From Cecembia rubra (GTDB lineage Bacteria; Bacteroidota; Bacteroidia; Cytophagales; Cyclobacteriaceae), in assembly GCF_003014575.1 (NCBI RefSeq), contig NZ_PYGF01000018.1:1-56872 (forward strand): a DNA stretch of 56,872 nucleotides, written 5' to 3'. A model generated the notes under the pieces. That model was not told the DNA's origin. It made no database searches and saw only the letters and a program-made list of their open reading frames with translations. Within the stretch, counting starts at the first letter, position 1, and every line of letters begins with the position of its first letter. Made by a program: the position numbers and the translations under genes. Shown here piece after piece: positions 24,781 through 33,633 of the stretch.

Positions 24781-25922
24781 GCAGTTTGTAGAGGTTTCAT
24801 AACCCTGGTGATTTTAAAACTTAGATCTGTGAGCAATACTTTTGCATTGGCATTCCTCTCCAAATGGTAATGGGCCCGATTCAATAATTCATAAATCCTC
24901 ATGAGCTTCTCCTCATCCATTACATGTACTCCTAGTTTATGGATAAATTCCCTGTCCTTCTCTACACTTCGCATCAATTCCTGAAGTTGGGATTTATCCA
25001 ACATCACCTCCCTTATTACATTTAGTCCACTTAGTAAGAGAGATTTTTGCGCTTCTTTATCTTTACTGCTAAACATCTCTGCAAATGAAAGAATATCATT
25101 GACTTGAAATGAATAACATGCCCTGAACCAATCCCTGATCAACGTGGTGTTTTCATCTTCAACTTGATCAATCATTCTGTAGGCTTCACGCAAATTACCG
25201 TCTGCTAAAGGTGCAATCTGAGCAGCAGCTTCTCTTGAACAAAATCCATCGTCTACCAAGTGGCTCATAATCTCATTGTCACTAAATGCCCGAACCATGA
25301 TTTTTTGAGTCCTGGAAAGTATAGTTGTAAGGAGTTGCTCGGGATGTGAAGTGACCAAGAAAAACATGGTTTTTTCCGGTGGCTCTTCCAAAATTTTCAG
25401 AAGTGCGTTGGCAGCATTGACATGCAAATACTCCGGAGACCAGATCAGCATAATTTTATATCCCCCCTCAAAAGATTTAAGAGAGAGTGTTTTGATGATC
25501 TGCCGGGCAGCACCTTTTGAAATATTCAGCTGCTTTTTCTCAAAATCATTTTGGTAAATCCAGTCCGAAACATTCCCATAAGGGGTATTGATGGCAAAAT
25601 TCCTAAAGGATCCTACATAATCTACTTTCTTCTTTTCCTCTTCCTCTTCTTTTGAATCTCCCGTTCCTGGCATTGGAAAAGCAAAGTTCATGTCCGGATG
25701 GATCAATTTGTTCATTCTTTGACAGGAAGGACAGGTACCACAGGCATCCTGTTCCTGAGGATTTTCGCAATGAAGATAAGTAGCGAGTGCCAATGCCATT
25801 TTGAGGTTGGCCGAACCTTCGGGACCATGAAATAAGAGGGCATGCGCCAAATGGTTATTCTGAACAGCCAGAATAATTTTCTGTTTTACTTCTTCAAGTC
25901 CCGGTATGGAGGAAAATAACAT
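24777..25922 (-). CDS. holB: DNA polymerase III delta' subunit
   Basis: 381 residues. It is the clamp-loader subunit delta', an AAA+ protein that lacks active ATP hydrolysis. The P-loop position reads HGPEGSANLKMA, degenerate as expected for delta'. The zinc-binding cluster CENPQEQDACGTCPSC lies at about residues 50-66, and the sensor region contains NALLKILEEPPEKTMFFLVT, the classic SRC-box neighbourhood. Starts 6 nt after the GlmU-like gene. It is a housekeeping replication gene carried in the middle of the operon. Confidence 0.93.
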   Translation of the reverse strand: MLFSSIPGLEEVKQKIILAVQNNHLAHALLFHGPEGSANLKMALALATYLHCENPQEQDACGTCPSCQRMNKLIHPDMNFAFPMPGTGDSKEEEEEKKKVDYVGSFRNFAINTPYGNVSDWIYQNDFEKKQLNISKGAARQIIKTLSLKSFEGGYKIMLIWSPEYLHVNAANALLKILEEPPEKTMFFLVTSHPEQLLTTILSRTQKIMVRAFSDNEIMSHLVDDGFCSREAAAQIAPLADGNLREAYRMIDQVEDENTTLIRDWFRACYSFQVNDILSFAEMFSSKDKEAQKSLLLSGLNVIREVMLDKSQLQELMRSVEKDREFIHKLGVHVMDEEKLMRIYELLNRAHYHLERNANAKVLLTDLSFKITRVMKPLQTA

Positions 25923-25928
25923 AGTCTA

Positions 25929-27128
25929 TCAAGCCTCTTTGTCCCAAATTCGGTAATGCCTCGTCAATTCAAAAACCTTTTGGATAATTTCTTTTTCAAC
26001 TTCATCGTAATCCATTCCCCTACGCTTCATTACAGCTATAGCTGTTTCCTCAAACTTCCTCACTTGAAATGTACTGAATCCTGCTGCTCCACCCCAAGCA
26101 AAGGAAGGAATAAAATTCCTTGGGAAACCATCCCCAAAAATATTGGCTCCAACACCTACTACTGTTCCTGTGTTGAACATGGTATTGATTCCGCATTTGG
26201 AATGGTCACCCATCATCAGGCCACAGAACTGTAAACCTGTATTGGTAAATCCCCCTTTGGTATAATCCCAGATTTTGACCTGTGCATAATTATTTTTCAG
26301 ATTGGAGTTATTGGAATCTGCTCCCATATTACACCACTCGCCCAACACGGCATTCCCCAAAAATCCTTCATGACCTTTGTTGCTATATCCAAAAATGACT
26401 GAGTTAGACACTTCTCCGCCTACTTTACAATATGGGCCAATGGTCGTATCACCGCGCATTTTTGCCCCCATATTGACAGTGGAACCTTCACAAAGAGCAA
26501 AAGGCCCCCGAATCAGTGATCCCTCCTGAATTTCGGTGTTTTTACCGATATAAATAGGCCCTCCTTCAGCATTCAGAACGGCAGCTTTGATTTTAGCCCC
26601 CTCTTCTATGAAAATATCTGCCTCATTATACAAAACCGTATGCGGATCAGTACATTTTTGGGAAGTCCTGCCTTCAGTGAGCAGCTTATAATCTGCACGG
26701 ATTTGCTCTCCGTTGAACTGGAAAATATGCCAGCTTTTCTGTATGACAAGCAACTCATCCTTAAATTCAATTTGGGAAAGGCTTTTGGTTTTTTCGGGTT
26801 GAAAACCTGATGGTTGATCAGCATGAACAGCCAGCAAAATATTTTGAAAATAAAGTGCCTCTCCAGGATTCAAAGCTTGAATGGACTTCCAAAGTTTTGA
26901 ATTGGGGCAAAGGGCTCCATTAATCATAAGCGCAGGCCCTTCGTTTTTGGGGAATTTGACAGATAAATATTCTTGAGTCAAGTAGCCTGGCTTGACACCA
27001 CTGTATCTCTCCCATTTTTCGGAGATTTTGAGAATCCCTACCCTTATGTCCGCCACTGGTCTGGTAAAAGTAAAAGGCAATAAAGCGCCCCTGATGGCAG
27101 GGTCGTCAAATAAAATTAGATTGTCCAT
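25929..27128 (-). CDS. GlmU-family sugar nucleotidyltransferase-like protein
   Basis: 399 residues. The N-terminal part (LILFDDPAIRGALLPFTFTRPVADIRVG) is the diverged nucleotidyltransferase region typical of the Bacteroidota GlmU-like family. The C-terminal part is a left-handed beta-helix with hexapeptide repeats (TEIQEGSLIRGPFALCEGS, GAKMRGDTTIGPYCKVGGE). It lacks the canonical GxGxRM loop of true GlmU, so acetyl- or nucleotidyl-transfer activity is uncertain. It is the first gene of the long minus-strand operon. Confidence 0.88.
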   Translation of the reverse strand: MDNLILFDDPAIRGALLPFTFTRPVADIRVGILKISEKWERYSGVKPGYLTQEYLSVKFPKNEGPALMINGALCPNSKLWKSIQALNPGEALYFQNILLAVHADQPSGFQPEKTKSLSQIEFKDELLVIQKSWHIFQFNGEQIRADYKLLTEGRTSQKCTDPHTVLYNEADIFIEEGAKIKAAVLNAEGGPIYIGKNTEIQEGSLIRGPFALCEGSTVNMGAKMRGDTTIGPYCKVGGEVSNSVIFGYSNKGHEGFLGNAVLGEWCNMGADSNNSNLKNNYAQVKIWDYTKGGFTNTGLQFCGLMMGDHSKCGINTMFNTGTVVGVGANIFGDGFPRNFIPSFAWGGAAGFSTFQVRKFEETAIAVMKRRGMDYDEVEKEIIQKVFELTRHYRIWDKEA

Positions 27129-27132
27129 GTCA

Positions 27133-27140
27133 CAAAAATA
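27133..27140 (-). promoter_or_regulatory. -7 box of the GlmU-like operon, near-leaderless
   Basis: TATTTTTG on the minus strand matches TAnnTTTG exactly. Only 4 nt separate it from the ATG at 27128, so the transcript is expected to start at or next to the start codon. No TTG is found 19-21 nt upstream. Confidence 0.55.
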
Positions 27141-27258
27141 AAAATTCTGATGGAAAACCAGCCCATAAGGTTTTAACTCTTGCCTGAATATGAATTAATC
27201 TCACCAACTCTCGACAACTAAATGATGAATACTTGGCTTTTTTTACTAAATTAGGGAT

Positions 27259-27873
27259 ATGCAAAAGGAGGAAGAAAACAACAACCTTGTCAAAGAGCCC
27301 TACACCGAATATGGCCGCTACACCTATGCCGATTACCTGACCTGGGAAATCGACCATATGGTAGAACTGATCAAAGGAAAAGTGTTCCGGCAGGCCGCTG
27401 CGGCTCCAAGAAGGATCCATCAGGAGGTCTCTGGGAGAATATTTGCAAAATTGTATACCCATCTGGAGAGAAAAGAATGCAAGGTCTACGCAGCCCCTTT
27501 CGACGTCCGCCTACCTGTCAAATCCAGAAAGCATGAGGACATCACCACAGTAGTCCAACCCGATATCTGTGTGGTCTGTGATCCGGAAAAGCTGGATGAC
27601 TTGGGTTGTGTAGGTGCCCCTGACCTGATTATGGAAATCCTCTCCCCTTACAACAACAAAAAAGAACTTCAGAATAAGTATGAGGTCTATGAGGAAAGCG
27701 GCGTGCTAGAATACTGGATTATCCATCCTTATGAAAAAACCTTGTTGGTTTATACCCTTACCGACAGGAAATATGTTCCCTCCAAACTTTTTACCTTAGG
27801 GGACCGGGTACCCTCTCAATGCATTGAGGGCTTTGTGTTGGACTTGGATGAGTTGTTTGAAGGCTTGGAATAA
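27259..27873 (+). CDS. Uma2 family endonuclease (DUF820, PD-(D/E)XK fold)
   Basis: 204 residues. The family is recognised by the N-terminal TYADYLTWEIDHMVELIKGKVF, the middle HQEVSGRIFAKLYTHL, and the nuclease core VVQPDICVV...DLIMEILSPYNNKKELQNKYEVYEESGVLEYWII. That core carries the Asp, the Glu of E-x-L-S-P and downstream Lys of the restriction-endonuclease-like fold. These proteins are abundant in cyanobacteria and Bacteroidota; their role is unknown, possibly mobile-element related. It stands alone, divergent from the GlmU-like operon. GC content seems somewhat higher than its neighbours by eye. Confidence 0.92.
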   Translation: MQKEEENNNLVKEPYTEYGRYTYADYLTWEIDHMVELIKGKVFRQAAAAPRRIHQEVSGRIFAKLYTHLERKECKVYAAPFDVRLPVKSRKHEDITTVVQPDICVVCDPEKLDDLGCVGAPDLIMEILSPYNNKKELQNKYEVYEESGVLEYWIIHPYEKTLLVYTLTDRKYVPSKLFTLGDRVPSQCIEGFVLDLDELFEGLE

Positions 27874-27875
27874 AA

Positions 27876-27907
27876 AAATCTCCCGATTATAATTAACCGG
27901 GAGATTT
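27876..27907. terminator. Terminator between convergent Uma2 and L31 genes
   Basis: A 10-bp perfect stem (27876-27885 with 27898-27907) with further partial pairing inside. It has A-rich left and T-containing right flanks and separates two convergent genes. Confidence 0.75.
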
Positions 27908-27928
27908 ACAACTTTAAAGAAATGTAAA

Positions 27929-28174
27929 TTATTTCTTCGCGTATCTTCTGTTGAATTTCTCAACCCTACCAGCAGTATCCAAGATCATTTTCTTACCGGT
28001 GTAGAATGGGTGGGAGTTAGAAGAAACTTCAATCTTATATACAGGATACTCCTTACCGTCTTCCCATACGATCGTCTCGTTAGTCTCGATAGTAGACTTG
28101 GTCAAGAACTTATACTCACTGGAGGTATCGTAAAATACGACGTCTCTGTAGTTAGGATGAATGTCTTTTTTCAT
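27929..28174 (-). CDS. rpmE2: 50S ribosomal protein L31 type B
   Basis: 81 residues from the ATG at 28174 ([18 protein letters not shown]), which is the canonical L31 start; an in-frame extension to 28219 has no family similarity. It has no cysteines, so it is the zinc-independent B type (C-). Typical segments are [21 protein letters not shown] and the C-terminus [13 protein letters not shown]. The L31 B type usually replaces the zinc form under zinc limitation; in many Bacteroidota it is the main copy. A strong promoter lies upstream. Confidence 0.96.
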   Translation of the reverse strand: MKKDIHPNYRDVVFYDTSSEYKFLTKSTIETNETIVWEDGKEYPVYKIEVSSNSHPFYTGKKMILDTAGRVEKFNRRYAKK

Positions 28175-28216
28175 TGTATTACTATTTATCTTTGATCGCT
28201 TTTTCCAAATGAGGCA

Positions 28217-28247
28217 CAAAGTTATTTCTTTTTTGAAATGATTCCAA
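28217..28247 (-). promoter_or_regulatory. Promoter of the L31 gene
   Basis: Minus strand: TTG at 28245-28247, exactly 20-nt spacer, TAACTTTG at 28217-28224. Both boxes match the Bacteroidota consensus. The ATG is 43 nt downstream of the -7 box, leaving a short leader. Confidence 0.78.
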
Positions 28248-28383
28248 AATTCTCCAAAAATTATTTGGATTGAAAAGTTTCCATTCCACCCAAATTCCCG
28301 AATGATGGCAAAATTTGGTTTTGAATCGTTTCAACCCTTTTAAAAAAAAATCCAATCACCTCTATACATTTTAAACCCCATAT

Positions 28384-29265
28384 TCAATAACTTACAAGTT
28401 CATCCCCGAAATTAAATTTCATCAAAGCCTGCCTGGTTTGGTTTCTGGCAGCTCTCCTGATTACGCCCCCGGAAATACTTAAGCCAATATTGGCCATGGT
28501 CAGGGGAAGTAAGATGTTGCTGGGCGTAGAAGACTGAATTTGGGGAGTGAGAATATATCCAACAAATACCGCTGTAGAGGCCAAGCCTACAATTCCCAGC
28601 GCCGAACTCCAGTTTTGGTTTCTTTGAGATTTCCGCATATACTCAGCAAACTCCGGAAATTCCAACATGTACTGGTTGAGGCGGCTTTTGTTCAAAAGAT
28701 TCGGCCCATCGTAAATGTCGATTTTTTCGCCGAGGTAATTATTGCGAAAATCCATAGTCAAGTAAGGCTTCGTAATATCATCTTGCCTGATCAGGTAATT
28801 GTGCTTGTTTAACAAGGTATTGATTCTTCTGACGCCATCCCTGTTCATTGGCCTACCTACTCCCGCACCTATTCCGCCTATTGTAGTGGCTATTATCCAA
28901 TTTCTGACAATTTGATTGTTCAGATTATCCCTGTTGGCAAAAGCGTATCCCAAAGCCCCCCAAACAATCAACTGTCCACCCAGTGACAATCCCGAACCTG
29001 TCATAGCTTTGGTATTGTTTTTCATAAAGTCGTTAGCATCTCCCGGCATAATTTCCATGTAAGCCTTTACCTCTGAGGCCTTAATTTTTTTCCCTTCAAT
29101 AAAATAAATCGGGTTACCAAGGAAATTTTCCTTTAGGCTGATAATAGGATAGTCGGCATATTTATTTTCAGAAAAGAAATTAGACGCTTGGCTAAACACC
29201 TGACCAGGTTGAAAGAAATCAAAGAACAAGAACGTAAGGACAAAAATTCTGAAAGGTATTTTCAT
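28384..29265 (-). CDS. Secreted protein of unknown function
   Basis: 293 residues that I do not recognise. A signal peptide (KIPFRIFVLTFLFFDFFQPGQVFSQ) is clear. After a short segment with YPIISLKENFLGNPIYFIEG there are two similar hydrophobic blocks, GLSLGGQLIVWGALGYAFANRD...WIIATTIGGIGAGVGRPM and WSSALGIVGLASTAVFVGYIL...ITLTMANIGLSISG-like. Each follows a similar YLGE/FLGN motif and a LNQYMLEFPEFAEYM / VKAYMEIMPGDANDFM segment. It may thus be an internal duplication with membrane-inserted hairpins. No neighbour gives a clue. Confidence 0.7.
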   Translation of the reverse strand: MKIPFRIFVLTFLFFDFFQPGQVFSQASNFFSENKYADYPIISLKENFLGNPIYFIEGKKIKASEVKAYMEIMPGDANDFMKNNTKAMTGSGLSLGGQLIVWGALGYAFANRDNLNNQIVRNWIIATTIGGIGAGVGRPMNRDGVRRINTLLNKHNYLIRQDDITKPYLTMDFRNNYLGEKIDIYDGPNLLNKSRLNQYMLEFPEFAEYMRKSQRNQNWSSALGIVGLASTAVFVGYILTPQIQSSTPSNILLPLTMANIGLSISGGVIRRAARNQTRQALMKFNFGDELVSY

Positions 29266-29579
29266 GTGTTTGCAAATTGAGAGAAACTAAATTAATATTT
29301 TAAACGAATATTGTAATACATTGGATCATAAAATTTAACCCTTCGAAGTAGTTGCAGCAGAACTTTTTCCTAAAAAGAGCGCGGGTTGCTGCCCTATCTG
29401 TGAAAGGTTTACACGGGATTTAGAAGAGACTTTTTAGTAAACTAGGGAAACTTATCCCCTGCCTCCAATTGACATTGTTAAAAGATGATAATTACTTGTT
29501 CATAACGCAAAAATAATTCAGAGAATGCATAGGTATGTCGGAATTTTGATTTTACTTTGTATTTCAAAGTACTTTTAAA
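29266..29579. other. Intergenic region upstream of the membrane protein/HTH operon
   Basis: 314 bases without a gene. It holds a nested hairpin at 29354-29391 (GCAGCA/TGCTGC around CTTTTT/AAAAAG) of unknown role, and at its right end the operator/promoter described at 29553-29577. I see nothing else. Confidence 0.6.
29553..29577 (+). promoter_or_regulatory. Operator copy 1 upstream of the membrane protein/HTH operon
   Basis: Perfect inverted repeat TACTTTG-TATTT-CAAAGTA (29553-29571) followed by CTTTT. Its right half also forms a -7-like TACTTTTA (29570-29577), with a TTG 21 nt upstream (29546-29548). The ATG of the first gene is at 29580, so the operator overlaps the likely promoter and start region. 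A nearly identical site is at 30507-30528. Confidence 0.7.
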
Positions 29580-30194
29580 ATGAAAAACCCTCAGCAAGAT
29601 CTAGCAGAAATCAAATCCATGATGGAGCGGAGCACCCGTTTTCTGTCCTTAAGTGGCTTATCAGGTGTGTTGGCTGGAATTTATGCCATCACCGGAGCCT
29701 ATCTGGCTTATTCCTGGCTTTATTCTCCAAATGTTCCTTGGGGTTTGGAGGCCTCTGCCCAGATCGATAGTCCACTTTTGACGAAATTGACATTAACAGG
29801 AATCGTAGTAATGCTCCTCTCCATCACTACCGCCTGGGCACTTAGCCGCAAGAAAAGCAAGAAAACAGCAAGTCAACTTTGGACTCCAGCTGGGAAGCGT
29901 TTTCTTAAGGCGCTATTTATCCCAGTGGCAATTGGCGGATTTTTCTGTATGGCTTTTTTACATCAGGGATTTTTCCTTTTCATTGCCCCTGCCACCTTGG
30001 TTTTCTACGGAATGGGCCTTTGGCAAGCTTCCCATTTTACCCTAAGTGAAATCAGGTATTTGGGTTATGGACAGATCTTACTGGGAATAATCGCTGCTTT
30101 TAACCCAATGTCTGGACTAATTCTATGGACTTTAGGTTTTGGCGTATTGCATATGATTTATGGCAGCTTGATGTATTTCAGATATGACAGATGA
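29580..30194 (+). CDS. Conserved membrane protein, first gene of HTH operon
   Basis: 204 residues with about five to six transmembrane segments (SLSGLSGVLAGIYAITGAYLAYSW, LTLTGIVVMLLSITTAWAL, FIPVAIGGFFCMAFL, FFLFIAPATLVFYGMG, ILLGIIAAFNPMSGLILWTL). The soluble N-terminus is short. I cannot assign a function. It overlaps the HTH regulator gene by 11 nt, so the two are translated as a pair. It may be a sensor or modulator for that regulator. Confidence 0.8.
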   Translation: MKNPQQDLAEIKSMMERSTRFLSLSGLSGVLAGIYAITGAYLAYSWLYSPNVPWGLEASAQIDSPLLTKLTLTGIVVMLLSITTAWALSRKKSKKTASQLWTPAGKRFLKALFIPVAIGGFFCMAFLHQGFFLFIAPATLVFYGMGLWQASHFTLSEIRYLGYGQILLGIIAAFNPMSGLILWTLGFGVLHMIYGSLMYFRYDR

Positions 30195-30489
30195 ATTGAA
30201 GGGTAATTACGACAAAGCATTTGAAAATGTCATTAGGCTCCGCATCATGTCCATTCTTATGGTCAATGAGCAATATGACTTTAATTCCTTTAAGGAATTG
30301 CTTGAAGTTACTGATGGCAACTTGGCCTCACACTTGCGCTATTTGGAAAAACAGGAATATATAGAAGTTGAAAAATCATTCATTGGAAGAAAACCATTAA
30401 CCAATTACAAAGCCACAGCCTTGGGAAGAAATGCTTTTCAGCAGCATTTGGAATTCCTTGAAAATCTGATCCACCAAAACAAAGCTTAA
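30184..30489 (+). CDS. Winged-helix transcriptional regulator (HTH_34-like)
   Basis: 101 residues, a single winged-helix DNA-binding domain. The recognition region is EVTDGNLASHLRYLEKQEYIEVEKSFIGRKPLTNYKATALGR, typical of the MarR/ArsR-like PF13601 proteins that act as dimers. No ligand-binding domain is visible. It overlaps the membrane protein gene by 11 nt and is followed by a DUF4153 gene. Matching palindromic operators lie both in front of this pair and in front of the DUF4153 gene, so it most likely controls both transcription units, including its own. Confidence 0.88.
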   Translation: MTDELKGNYDKAFENVIRLRIMSILMVNEQYDFNSFKELLEVTDGNLASHLRYLEKQEYIEVEKSFIGRKPLTNYKATALGRNAFQQHLEFLENLIHQNKA

Positions 30490-30506
30490 AAAAAATTTAT
30501 CAATCC

Positions 30507-30528
30507 ACTTTGAATCCCAAAGTACTTT
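30507..30528 (+). promoter_or_regulatory. Operator copy 2 upstream of the DUF4153 gene
   Basis: Inverted repeat ACTTTG-AATCC-CAAAGT (30507-30523) followed by ACTTT, matching the site at 29554-29575 in arms, 5-bp spacer length and trailing ACTTT. It lies 20 nt before the ATG at 30549. Confidence 0.7.
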
Positions 30529-30548
30529 CTCATTAAACTCCTTAAATC

Positions 30549-31784
30549 ATGCAAAACGAAATCTTAAACAACCTTACTCAGCCCCTCCAACTTGAAAAAC
30601 TTTATCGAAACAGGAAGAATGAATTCAGACAGGCTTTTCTGGAACTTTATCCCCAATTGAAAGGAAACCTGCTTGCAGATGCCTGGTATGAACGGTTAAG
30701 TTACGAACCAGATTCCATTCAATGGGGAAAAAGGAATGATATACAACTCATCATCAGTATTGTACTGATTTCAGGTATTCTTGCCAAAATCCCATCATTT
30801 TCCAACCTGAATGAGGAATTCTTCTATCCAAGAAATATTGGTTTCATCATTCTGTCAGCACTTACTGCTTTCTTTCTATGGACACAGGAAGTCCCCCCGA
30901 CAATCAAATACTTAATTACCGGATTCACGGCACTGTCCTTAATTTATATCAATGCCCTACCTGTGCTGGAGAGTGACACCTTGATTTTGGCCTGTATCCA
31001 CCTGCCTATTTTACTTTGGGGTATGCTTGGTGTGGCATTTTCAGGATCAAGTCCCTTGGACAAAAACAAACACCTGGATTTTTTACGCTTTAACGGTGAA
31101 ACACTGGTAATGACTGCCATCTTGGCAATTGCGGCAGGAATTATGTCCGGTGTGACAATTGGACTATTTGAGTTAATCGGTATCAAAATCGAGGATTTCT
31201 ATTTCAAAAACATTGTGATCTTTGGATTTCCTTCCATTCCGATTTTAGGTGCTTATCTCACCCACAATAATCCCAACTTAGTCAACAAAGTTTCCCCTCT
31301 TGTGGCTAAAATCTTCAGCCCCTTGGTACTCCTGATGTTAATGATCTACCTTGGTGCAATCTTTTTCACCGGAAAAGACCCCTATCATGACCGGGAGTTT
31401 CTCCTCTTATTCAATGTGCTACTTATCGGTGTCATGGCTCTGATTTTCTTTTCCATAGCTGAATCTTACTCCAAAAGGAAAAATATTTATGGAATTGCCG
31501 TTTTATTACTACTTTCGATATTTACTATTATTGTCAATGGAATAGCTCTTTCAGCCATTTTATTCAGAATTTCCGAGTGGGGAATCACACCAAACCGATT
31601 GGCAGTCTCAGGCAGCAATCTTCTCATGCTGATCCACTTGCTTTTAGTCACTTTCCATTTATTCAAATCAATATCAGGTAGGCAGCCCCTTTCCATTGTC
31701 GGAAAGAATATGGTGAAGTATATACCAGTTTATTTGATCTGGGCCTCAATTGTTGTATTTGTATTTCCTTTGTTTTTTGAATAA
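30549..31784 (+). CDS. DUF4153 family multi-spanning membrane protein
   Basis: 411 residues with about ten to eleven hydrophobic segments, starting with IQLIISIVLISGILAKIPSF and ending IPVYLIWASIVVFVFPLFF. The short charged N-terminus and the arrangement of helices match the DUF4153/DUF4173-type family. The function is unknown. It is preceded by the second copy of the operator shared with the HTH regulator operon, so it is probably under that regulator's control. Confidence 0.82.
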   Translation: MQNEILNNLTQPLQLEKLYRNRKNEFRQAFLELYPQLKGNLLADAWYERLSYEPDSIQWGKRNDIQLIISIVLISGILAKIPSFSNLNEEFFYPRNIGFIILSALTAFFLWTQEVPPTIKYLITGFTALSLIYINALPVLESDTLILACIHLPILLWGMLGVAFSGSSPLDKNKHLDFLRFNGETLVMTAILAIAAGIMSGVTIGLFELIGIKIEDFYFKNIVIFGFPSIPILGAYLTHNNPNLVNKVSPLVAKIFSPLVLLMLMIYLGAIFFTGKDPYHDREFLLLFNVLLIGVMALIFFSIAESYSKRKNIYGIAVLLLLSIFTIIVNGIALSAILFRISEWGITPNRLAVSGSNLLMLIHLLLVTFHLFKSISGRQPLSIVGKNMVKYIPVYLIWASIVVFVFPLFFE

Positions 31785-31816
31785 GAAAAACCCTACTCAT
31801 TAATCACATACTAAGG

Positions 31817-31871
31817 ACTCTGGTAATGGCGCAAATTCTGGAATTTGCCTTGCCGGAGTTCTTTTCTTTTG
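31817..31871 (+). terminator. Terminator after the DUF4153 gene
   Basis: An imperfect stem joins ACTCTGG...GGCGCAAATT (31817-31837) with AATTTGCC...CCGGAGT (31842-31859) and is followed by a T-rich tract. Confidence 0.7.
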
Positions 31872-31912
31872 GCTTACTTTTTTTAGCTTTACATCTTTAG
31901 CATGGACACTTT

Positions 31913-33598
31913 ATGAAAAAGTTTATCATTTTGACCTTTTTAAGCCTGTTATTTTTCAATAAAGAAAGCGTTGGGCAGGGAGCTTATGTCCCATTCAATA
32001 GAGACTATTACCACCTACTTGAAAGGTATGAAATCCTTCAAGGTGAAAACAATACAGAATTCCATACAGGTTTCAAACCTTATCGAAGGGATCAACTCGG
32101 GGCATTCTTGGACTCCATTTCCTATTCAGGAGTCATTCAATCCAGAGCGGACAGGTTCAACTTGGAATACCTGAGCAACGACAATTGGGAGTTTATCAGC
32201 CGGGACACTCCTTATTCCAAAAATCCAATTTTCCGAAAACTTTACAGGAAACCTTCAGACTTATTCCATCATAGGGATGAGGTGGTAGATATCCATGTGA
32301 ACCCGGTTCTTTATTTGGCAGGCGGAGTGGAACAGGATGTAGACCGGCTAAGACTCAGAAACAGCAGGGGTGTAGAACTGAGGGGAAGTATTGACAGGAA
32401 GGTAGCTTTTTACACCTACATGACCACTACCCAATCCATTTTCCCCTCCTGGGTCAAGGATTATATTGAACACTCAGGGGCAGTGCCTGGAGAAGGATTC
32501 TGGAAAAGATTTGAAGGGGAAGGATATGGCTACTTCTCAGCCATGGGACATGTAAGCTTCAACCTCACCAAGCACATCCATGCACAGATCGGACATGATC
32601 GCAATTTTGTAGGGGAAGGCTACCGATCCATGATTCTCTCTGACTTTTCCAATCCCTACCTTTTCGCCAAAATCAACACCAAAATCTGGAAGTTCAACCT
32701 GACCAATGTCTGGGCCCAATTGAACGCAGATGTAATTTTTGATGGACAGGGCAGGCCCACAGACGGTCGTTATCCACAAAAGTGGTTTTCATTTCACAGA
32801 TTGGGTATGAACATAGGCAAAAAGTTGAATATTGGCCTTTTCGAATCAGTGATGATGAACCAGTTTAACTGGAACTATCTCAATCCTATTATTTTCTATC
32901 GTTGGGTAGAGCACCAGTTGGGAACTCCTGACAAAATCATGCTGGGCATGGATGCCAAATGGAATTTCACTCCCGGTATGCAGCTTTATGGCCAGTTCGC
33001 TTTGGATGAATTTGTTTTCAGTGAGTTTTTTGGAATAGACGGGAAGCAATCCAGCCGCAATAAGTATGGACTTCAGGCAGGATATAAATACATTGATGTC
33101 TTCAAAATTTCCAATCTGGATCTTCAGTTGGAATACAACCAGGCCAGACCCTACACTTACCAGGAAAAATTCGATTTTCAGTCTTTTTCCAACTACAGGA
33201 CACCATTGACCCATCCTCTTGGGGCTAACTTCAGGGAAGCTGTAGGTATCCTAAGGTATCAACCCGCCCCAAGGCTTTATGCTAATTTTACCGGTATTTT
33301 CCAATATTTTGGGGATGATCCATCCGAAGGTGTGAATTTTGGAAAAGATGTGCTCAAAAACAGGCTGAACCCCAATACAGGAATCGGCCTTTTTGGAAAC
33401 AGAATTGGCCAGGGGATAGAAAACAGGGTCATTATGGGAAGCCTAAACCTGAGCTACATGATCAAACAAAATGTTTTTCTGGATTTGACACATACCTACA
33501 GAAGGAGAACCGCACAAGATCTCAATGCCCCTGAAATCAACCAATTCACCCAAGCAGGTATCCGGGTGAACATGGTTAGAAATGATTTCAACTTTTAA
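31913..33598 (+). CDS. Capsule assembly Wzi-like outer-membrane protein
   Basis: 561 residues. Signal peptide KKFIILTFLSLLFFNKESVGQ. The rest resembles the Bacteroidota Wzi/capsule-assembly barrel family: an N-terminal helical region (YYHLLERYEILQ), then many beta strands, with the family-like GHDRNFVGEGYRSMILSDFS and WAQL segments, and a C-terminal strand QAGIRVNMVRNDFNF ending in Phe. It is probably an outer-membrane barrel that binds surface polysaccharide. An ABC exporter gene begins 35 nt downstream, which fits a role in envelope glycan or lipid export. Confidence 0.75.
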   Translation: MKKFIILTFLSLLFFNKESVGQGAYVPFNRDYYHLLERYEILQGENNTEFHTGFKPYRRDQLGAFLDSISYSGVIQSRADRFNLEYLSNDNWEFISRDTPYSKNPIFRKLYRKPSDLFHHRDEVVDIHVNPVLYLAGGVEQDVDRLRLRNSRGVELRGSIDRKVAFYTYMTTTQSIFPSWVKDYIEHSGAVPGEGFWKRFEGEGYGYFSAMGHVSFNLTKHIHAQIGHDRNFVGEGYRSMILSDFSNPYLFAKINTKIWKFNLTNVWAQLNADVIFDGQGRPTDGRYPQKWFSFHRLGMNIGKKLNIGLFESVMMNQFNWNYLNPIIFYRWVEHQLGTPDKIMLGMDAKWNFTPGMQLYGQFALDEFVFSEFFGIDGKQSSRNKYGLQAGYKYIDVFKISNLDLQLEYNQARPYTYQEKFDFQSFSNYRTPLTHPLGANFREAVGILRYQPAPRLYANFTGIFQYFGDDPSEGVNFGKDVLKNRLNPNTGIGLFGNRIGQGIENRVIMGSLNLSYMIKQNVFLDLTHTYRRRTAQDLNAPEINQFTQAGIRVNMVRNDFNF

Positions 33599-33633
33599 TT
33601 CCGTAACTTGCGTGGGAATTTCAAATCCATTGC

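Noticed and set aside
29354-29391. Nested hairpin as a terminator of the secreted protein gene
   Set aside because: That gene points the other way and starts here; no T run follows, so I list it only within the intergenic description.
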